DNA of 64,000 nt from positions 124,001 through 188,000 of the forward strand of contig CAWGWA010000013.1 in the NCBI GenBank assembly GCA_963826105.1, written 5' to 3'. A program made the translations under genes and the position numbers. The notes under the pieces were generated by a model that saw nothing but the letters and a program-made list of their open reading frames with translations, was not told the DNA's origin and did not search any database. Numbering within the stretch: the stretch's first letter is position 1; the number at the start of each line of letters is the position of its first letter. Positions 62,307 through 64,000 of this stretch are shown here, piece after piece. This DNA comes from WHTI01 sp963826105 (GTDB lineage Bacteria > Actinomycetota > CADDZG01 > WHSQ01).

Positions 62307-62429
62307 CGGAGGATCGTACCCCGGGGGACGAAAACGTGGCGCAGATTGGGGATGAGAACCGGACCTACGCCCCGCTAAGTTTCTCGTCAGTAAGAGAATC
62401 AACTGGGGAATCGCAGTTCTGGGGGGACG

Positions 62430-62717
62430 ATGCATCTGAGCCACCAAGTGGTACATAGCGCGCTGCGAACCGCCGTGCGCTCGCTCGGCTTGCCCGTTGC
62501 CCAAGAGGGGCGACTGCTCCTCCTCCTCGACCAAGCACAGCTCGGTTTCTCGGAGGGACGCACCGGCGAAGGCATCGTGATGCTCCGAAGATTCTCCTTC
62601 ACGGTGGACTCGGTTTCGAGATCTCAGTGCCGTCCATCGCGGATGCTCCAGCGCGACACCCCATTCGATCGTCTGTCTCGTGCTCGTCGGGGGAGCCCTG
62701 AGCCTGCTCCCGGCTGA
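62430..62717 (+). CDS. Small hypothetical protein (possible frameshift near the 3' end)
   Basis: ATG at 62430 follows a GGGGGGAC stretch and opens a 95-residue frame with high third-position GC, so it looks coding. The N-terminal part reads MHLSHQVVHSALRTAVRSLG, then LLLLLDQAQLGFSEG and IVMLRRFSFTVD. Around 62610 another frame continues as FEISVPSIADAPARHPIRS, which suggests an indel and a true end near a stop shortly after. No domain recognised. Sits between two LuxR-type regulator genes. Confidence 0.4.
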   Translation: MHLSHQVVHSALRTAVRSLGLPVAQEGRLLLLLDQAQLGFSEGRTGEGIVMLRRFSFTVDSVSRSQCRPSRMLQRDTPFDRLSRARRGSPEPAPG

Positions 62718-62721
62718 TCCG

Positions 62722-63246
62722 TCAGGGCTTCCTCCAGCGAGCGAGTCTCTTCCGTAGCAACGTCACAGCTTCTGCATTGGTCTTGACGTTCAGTGCTTCG
62801 CGAGCGCTCGCGAGCAAGCGGTCGGCGGTTCGCCGGGATCGATTGACGCGCGTCGCCGCCTGGCCCACGGTTGAGCCGGTTGCGAGGTACTCGATCAATT
62901 CCATCTGTTCTTCGCTGAGCTTGAGGATGGGGGAGAGCTCTTCCTCCTTTCGGAGTTCGATCAATCCCACCCGCCTGAGGTCGTGGAGGAAGCTCCTCCT
63001 AGTGTTCGAGTCACATCGCAAGACCGCGACAAGCCCGGCCCCGCGGGCGACCGACAGGAGAGCCACCGACACATCCGCGGGCTCTTCGATCGTTCCGGTG
63101 CAGACGATCTGTCTGTCGCTCACCTCCCACCGTTCCTGTTGTAGATCGAAGCCCTTCACGTGGTTCCACCCTGCAGCGATCACCTCGGCGACCGTGGAGT
63201 GGAAGAGATCGTCGTCCTCGCCTTCGATCACGATCAATGGCCTCAT
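62722..63246 (-). CDS. LuxR-type helix-turn-helix protein with atypical N-terminal domain
   Basis: A 174-residue protein from the ATG at 63246 (MRPLIVIEGEDDD). The N-terminal ~105 residues have alternating strands and helices like a degenerate receiver domain, with acidic IEGEDDD but no clear phospho-Asp/Lys set. The C-terminal part is a LuxR-like helix-turn-helix (LSEEQMELIEYLATGSTVGQ, AATRVNRSRRTADRLLASAR). It follows the small ORF on the opposite strand and diverges from the nuclease gene across 57 bp. Confidence 0.75.
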   Translation of the reverse strand: MRPLIVIEGEDDDLFHSTVAEVIAAGWNHVKGFDLQQERWEVSDRQIVCTGTIEEPADVSVALLSVARGAGLVAVLRCDSNTRRSFLHDLRRVGLIELRKEEELSPILKLSEEQMELIEYLATGSTVGQAATRVNRSRRTADRLLASAREALNVKTNAEAVTLLRKRLARWRKP

Positions 63247-63303
63247 GGCAACGATTGTGGCGCAGATCATCGTTGCGTCACACCCGGCCGCTAGTTTGGT
63301 CCC

Positions 63304-63876
63304 ATGCTTCGGAAACTGCTGCTCTGTTTGGCCCTCCTACTGGCTGCCTGCGGTACGGGGATCGACCTCTCGATACAGGCTCCCGCAACGTTCTCCCTCG
63401 AGCCCGAGGGATTCGAGACCGCTACCGTCACAGCGTGTGGTCGATGGCGACACGATCGTGGTCGATATCACGGCTCGCTCCGAGGGCCCCGGTGCGGGAG
63501 ACGCTCCGATCGGTGGGGATCAGCGGGTTCGGCTGATCGGCGTCGATACCCCGGAATCGGTCGACCCGAGGCGTCCGGTTGGCTGCTTCGGCAAAGAGGC
63601 CTCGGCGGCGACGGCCGCATTGGTCGAGGGGGTCGAGGTTCGTCTGGTGAAGGACGTCGAGGAATCCGATGGCTTCGATCGGTTGCTGCGCTATGTCTAT
63701 CTCGAGGACGAGATGGTGAACGCTCGCCTCGTCGTCAATGGCTACGCACTCGCGTTCACCTATCCGCCCAATATTCGCTGTCGGAATTATTCGTGCAGCT
63801 TGAAAGTGAAGCACGGGAGGGAAGCCGGGGTTTGTGGTCCCCGGATACGTGTAGCGGTAGGGATTCCCCAAAGTAG
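63304..63876 (+). CDS. Thermonuclease-family (SNase) lipoprotein (two frameshifts)
   Basis: About 190 residues when joined. MLRKLLLCLALLLAACGTGI is a lipoprotein signal (lipobox LLAAC). The nuclease core in the second frame includes VVDGDTIVVD, QRVRLIGVDTPESVDP (the active-site RLIGVDTPE strand), GKEASAATAALVEGVEVRLV and GFDRLLRYVYLEDEMVNARL, and NGYALAFTYPPN. The end returns to the first frame as SELFVQLESEAREGSRGLW then SPDTCSG. Shifts lie near 63425-63440 and 63775-63790. A surface-anchored calcium-dependent nuclease is the expected role. Confidence 0.85.
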   Translation: MLRKLLLCLALLLAACGTGIDLSIQAPATFSLEPEGFETATVTACGRWRHDRGRYHGSLRGPRCGRRSDRWGSAGSADRRRYPGIGRPEASGWLLRQRGLGGDGRIGRGGRGSSGEGRRGIRWLRSVAALCLSRGRDGERSPRRQWLRTRVHLSAQYSLSELFVQLESEAREGSRGLWSPDTCSGRDSPK

Positions 63877-64000
63877 CTGTTGGTGTGGATGGCTTCTCAC
63901 AGAGCGTCAACCTGGGTTCAGGGGCCAGCTGCCTGTGAGGTCCTGGATGAGCTGTCCTAACGGAAATCGCGTAACGTGTGGATTGCCAAGTGCTCGATGA
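63877..64000. other. Intergenic tail at the window edge
   Basis: I see no coding frame, RNA gene or terminator in these 124 bases. A plus-strand frame runs through in part, but without motif support. Confidence 0.4.

Overview
The window is a GC-rich chromosomal stretch, very probably from an uncultured actinobacterium (Actinomycetota). The grounds are frequent GTG starts, a homodimeric-type pyruvate dehydrogenase E1, a full-length Lhr helicase coupled to a Nei-type glycosylase, an AglEFGK-type sugar transporter and two DUF4012 proteins. I cannot place it below phylum. Many genes carry single-base indels, often in G/C runs. The protein motifs continue cleanly in another frame on the far side, so I read most of them as uncorrected sequencing errors. 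They are densest at about 32.2-34.0 kb and 45.4-50.1 kb.

1-19 kb is housekeeping and repair: an NDH-2 fragment, a site-2-type protease with CBS domains, NhaA, Lhr plus Nei, a CBS protein, AceE, a desaturase/TetR pair, a secreted subtilase, a ParB-like protein with a phosphoesterase, an alpha-glucosidase and a small calcium-repeat protein. 19-28 kb is a sugar-use block. It holds a scramblase-like protein, an alpha-glucoside ABC transporter operon (aglK-E-F-G, minus strand) and a divergent cellobiose phosphorylase, so imported glucosides could be split inside the cell by hydrolysis or phosphorolysis. 28-31.7 kb holds a lone receiver-domain protein, a thiolase and a large secreted protein of unknown function.

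31.8-36.8 kb contains a duplicated two-gene module: a small secreted two-cysteine protein next to a DUF4012 membrane-anchored protein, present twice. It leads directly into a surface-polysaccharide locus (36.9-58.9 kb). That locus has a TagA/WecG-type and a WecA/MraY-type enzyme (linkage-unit synthesis), a beta-helix protein, two sulfotransferases, at least seven glycosyltransferases, an FkbM methyltransferase, two CatB-type acetyltransferases, an ABC exporter (Wzm/Wzt), a Wzy-type polymerase, a Wzc-type tyrosine kinase, and Ugd plus UDP-xylose synthase. The predicted product is a sulfated, acetylated and methylated glycan containing xylose or glucuronate. Having both ABC-export and Wzy/Wzc parts in one locus is unusual.

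59-64 kb holds a short-chain dehydrogenase, a large ATPase-LuxR regulator, a second LuxR-type protein, a small unknown ORF and a nuclease lipoprotein. One gene, a minus-strand sulfotransferase at about 47.1-48.0 kb, is so broken by indels that no single reading frame shows it. I recovered it by joining frames by eye.
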